Shown: positions 5,893 to 8,003 of the stretch, piece by piece | How the letters are laid out: every line of letters starts with the position of its first letter | How positions within the stretch are numbered: the stretch's first letter is position 1 | NCBI GenBank assembly: GCA_027064245.1 | Contig: JAMOPZ010000410.1 | Span: forward strand, 1 to 8,003 | Reading direction: 5' to 3' | Source: Campylobacterales bacterium | GTDB lineage: Bacteria; Campylobacterota; Campylobacteria; Campylobacterales; Arcobacteraceae | Length of the DNA stretch: 8,003 nucleotides | Notes under the pieces: model-generated | Database searches by the model: none | What the model was told of the DNA's origin: nothing | Seen by the model: only the letters and a program-made list of their open reading frames with translations | Translations under genes and position numbers: made by a program

Positions 5893-7077
5893 ATGTTACG
5901 AAAAGATTTTGTAAATAAAAACTTTATATATTTAATATTTATTTTTATAGGATTGAATCTAAAAATTACTTCTGGATTATACATTTATAATATATTAATT
6001 TTTTTATTTATAGCTTTTAATTATAAAACAATGAAACTACAAAAAGATGTTATAGTCATTGTTTCTTCATTCATGATATTAAACTTAATAGTAGTTTTGA
6101 TACAAATGCTTTTTTATAGTGTTGAAGTTTCTTCAAACAGTGTATATTTAGTTTATAATCTTATTTTATTTGTAAGTTTTTTAATTTTTATAAAATTTAT
6201 AAAATTTGATAGTCTAAATATAAACTTTTTATTATTTACTTTGTCATTTCCATTAATTCTATCAATATTAATGTTTCATTTTAATTTGCTAGAATCATTT
6301 ATATTAAATTTATATCATTTAGAAAAATATCCAGCATTTGGTAGATATGGTGGTGTGTTTGGCAGAGATGTTAATGCTCTTGGTATATATGGAAGTTTGG
6401 TCTTAATTGCTACTATTGTATTAAGAAGTTTAAAATTGATATCAACAAGTAGTTCTATAATATATTTTATAATTTCTTTATATGCTATTGTTTTAAGTGG
6501 AATGAGAACGGGTATATTAGTTTTTGTAGGACTTGCTTTTATATATCAATATAGATTAAAAGTTTTAAATTATAAATATATTATTTCTATTTTTCTTTTA
6601 TTGTTTGTAAGTATATTTATAATTTATAATACTAATGAAACAGCAAAAGATTTGATAGATTTTTTTCTAATTAGATTTTCACCATCTTATTTAATTCAAA
6701 GTGCTGGGATAGGGAATCCAGACCATAGTAATTTACAAACAGCGATAAATTATTTTATAAGAACATTAGGAACAAAAGAAGTTAATTTCTATAATATTTT
6801 AACTGGTATAGATTATAATTTAGTATTTGTAGATAATTTTTATATATTTGTATTTCTTAAATTTGGTTTATTGATTATTTCATTTATAGTATTGACTGGA
6901 ATTTATTTATTAAAAAAATCATTTGATAAAAGAGATTATATTGTTACATATTTTATTTTAGCTAGTTTTACAATAGCTTTAAAAGGTATATTTATTATAA
7001 ATAATGCATATATGTTTATGATTTTATTTATTATTTTTATTTGGAGGTATCATGAAAATACTTATAGTAGGCGATAA
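5893..7077 (+). CDS. O-antigen polymerase/ligase-like membrane protein (Wzy/WaaL type)
   Basis: The product has 394 residues and about eleven hydrophobic membrane segments: five before residue 131, four between about 163 and 245, and two or three after about 327. GRYGGVFGRDVNALG (150-164) matches the R-x-x-G-x-F-x-x-x-N-x-x-G motif of O-antigen polymerases and ligases, and SGMRTG (202-207) matches their S-x-S/M-R-T-G motif. A large hydrophilic loop (about 246-325), presumably periplasmic, is followed by GIDYNLVFVDNFYIFVFLKF, where such proteins typically carry a D-N-x-Y segment. It should polymerise or transfer lipid-linked glycan repeats at the inner membrane. Polymerase is somewhat more likely than ligase because a glycosyltransferase gene follows in overlap, but sequence alone does not separate them. 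It overlaps the next gene by 26 bases. Confidence 0.85.
   Translation: MLRKDFVNKNFIYLIFIFIGLNLKITSGLYIYNILIFLFIAFNYKTMKLQKDVIVIVSSFMILNLIVVLIQMLFYSVEVSSNSVYLVYNLILFVSFLIFIKFIKFDSLNINFLLFTLSFPLILSILMFHFNLLESFILNLYHLEKYPAFGRYGGVFGRDVNALGIYGSLVLIATIVLRSLKLISTSSSIIYFIISLYAIVLSGMRTGILVFVGLAFIYQYRLKVLNYKYIISIFLLLFVSIFIIYNTNETAKDLIDFFLIRFSPSYLIQSAGIGNPDHSNLQTAINYFIRTLGTKEVNFYNILTGIDYNLVFVDNFYIFVFLKFGLLIISFIVLTGIYLLKKSFDKRDYIVTYFILASFTIALKGIFIINNAYMFMILFIIFIWRYHENTYSRR
7043..7047 (+). promoter_or_regulatory. Ribosome binding site of the CgeB-type glycosyltransferase
   Basis: GGAGG ends 4 bases before the ATG at 7052 and is the strongest ribosome site in the window. It lies inside the last codons of the polymerase gene and confirms the 26-base overlap as a real start. 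Confidence 0.8.
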
Positions 7078-8003
7078 CCTATGGGATATATATGAAAAAT
7101 CTTTTTATAAAGGTTTTAAAGAGTTGGGCTACGATGTGGATATATTTGGATATGGAGATAGATTTAAAAATTCTTTATTGCATAAAATTGAAAAAAAATT
7201 TGCTATTGGAATAGTTACAAATAAGATAAATCAAGATTTACTTAATAAAGTGCAAGACTATAAACCAGATTTGATATTTTTTTATAGAGTTTTACATATT
7301 TATCCTAAAACTTATAGAAAAATAAAGCAGAATTTTGATGCTAAGTTGTTTTGCTATAACAATGATGATCCATTTGCTACTTATTATCCATCGTATTATT
7401 GGAGACATTACAAAAATAGTTTAAAATATATGGATTGGATATTTAGTTACAGATGGAAAAATATAGAAGATTATAAGAATACAGGATTTACAAATAGTTC
7501 TATTTTGAGATCATATTATCTCAAAGAGAAAAATTTTTATATTGAAAATATTATTGATAGCAAATATAAATGTGATGTGGTTTTTTTAGGACATTGGGAA
7601 GATGATGGAAGAGATGAGTATATAAAACTACTTTTTGATAATGATATAAATATAAAACTATATGGACATTCTTGGCAAAACTCTAAATACTATGAATTTT
7701 TTAAAGAAAAATTAGGTTATGAGATAAAAGTTGTTAGTAAAGATTATAATTTAGCTATCAATAGTGCCAAGATAGCATTAGTATTTTTATCTAAAGTGAA
7801 TAACGATACATATACAAGAAGATGTTTTGAAATACCAGCTACAATAACTATGATGATGGCAGAATATACAGATGACTTGGCAAATAATCTTTTTAAAGAA
7901 GATAAGGAAGCAGTTTATTTTAGAAATAAAAAAGAGTTATTAGAAAAGGTACATTTTTATCTAAGCAATGAAGATAAAATAAAAGAAGTCGGAGAAAATG
8001 GAT
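7052..8003 (+). CDS. CgeB-type glycosyltransferase, 3' end cut by window edge
   Basis: The frame is open from the ATG at 7052 to the right edge, giving at least 317 residues. The N terminus MKILIVGDNLWDIYEKSF, with GYDVDIFGYGD at 26-36, is a Rossmann-like strand-helix-strand typical of GT-B transferases. CYNNDDPFA (101-109) matches the conserved D-D-P region of CgeB-like proteins. VVFLGHW (176-182) opens the second Rossmann domain. LVFLSKVNNDTYTRRCFEIP (243-262), AEYTDDL (270-276), LFKEDKEAVYF (280-290) and KKELLEKV (293-300) match the Glyco_trans_1_2 (PF13524) pattern, in which R257 and E260 of R-x-F-E sit near the nucleotide sugar. ATITMMM stands where the family usually has a small glycine-containing loop. 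It probably adds a sugar to a surface glycan made with the adjacent polymerase. Acceptor and sugar are unknown. Perhaps only a few dozen residues are missing. Confidence 0.87.
   Translation, partial: MKILIVGDNLWDIYEKSFYKGFKELGYDVDIFGYGDRFKNSLLHKIEKKFAIGIVTNKINQDLLNKVQDYKPDLIFFYRVLHIYPKTYRKIKQNFDAKLFCYNNDDPFATYYPSYYWRHYKNSLKYMDWIFSYRWKNIEDYKNTGFTNSSILRSYYLKEKNFYIENIIDSKYKCDVVFLGHWEDDGRDEYIKLLFDNDINIKLYGHSWQNSKYYEFFKEKLGYEIKVVSKDYNLAINSAKIALVFLSKVNNDTYTRRCFEIPATITMMMAEYTDDLANNLFKEDKEAVYFRNKKELLEKVHFYLSNEDKIKEVGENG

Overview
The window is very AT-rich and almost entirely coding on the + strand. AAA, ATA, AGA and TTA codons dominate, and genes overlap or nearly abut. This style, together with a surface-polysaccharide locus, suggests a Campylobacterota bacterium (Arcobacter/Aliarcobacter- or Sulfurimonas-like). 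That assignment is inference from composition and style. No rRNA, tRNA, CRISPR array, transposase or integrase was seen, and no stretch over about 20 bases lies outside a supported or plausible reading frame.

Region 1 (1-5793) is a compact operon that looks like an anti-phage or conflict system. In order it holds: the 3' end of an unidentified gene (1-162); a 70-residue protein (152-364); a ParA/MinD-like ATPase whose P-loop reads KGGVGR instead of KGGVGK (361-1230); a 326-residue, probably all-helical protein (1231-2211); a 944-residue protein with two nucleotide-binding modules, an N-terminal GTPase-like one and a C-terminal ABC/SMC-type ATPase (2229-5063); and a zinc-type HNH nuclease resembling Septu PtuB (5056-5793). 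The last two resemble a Septu ATPase-nuclease pair, but with an added GTPase-like half and an upstream module built around the KGGVGR ATPase. The whole set is the best candidate here for an undescribed system. A plausible model is that the upstream ATPase, small protein and helical protein sense or regulate, the double P-loop protein acts as switch and motor, and the HNH protein cuts nucleic acid. None of these roles is proven by sequence alone.

Region 2 (5793-8003) is a surface-polysaccharide locus: a 32-codon reading frame that may be the tail of a lost gene (5793-5891), a multi-spanning O-antigen polymerase/ligase-like membrane protein (5893-7077), and a CgeB-type glycosyltransferase that runs off the right edge (7052-8003). 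The nuclease gene joins region 2 through a TAATG stop/start overlap, with no visible terminator or strong promoter between. The defence cassette may therefore be co-transcribed with polysaccharide genes, or may have been swapped into that locus and truncated a resident gene.
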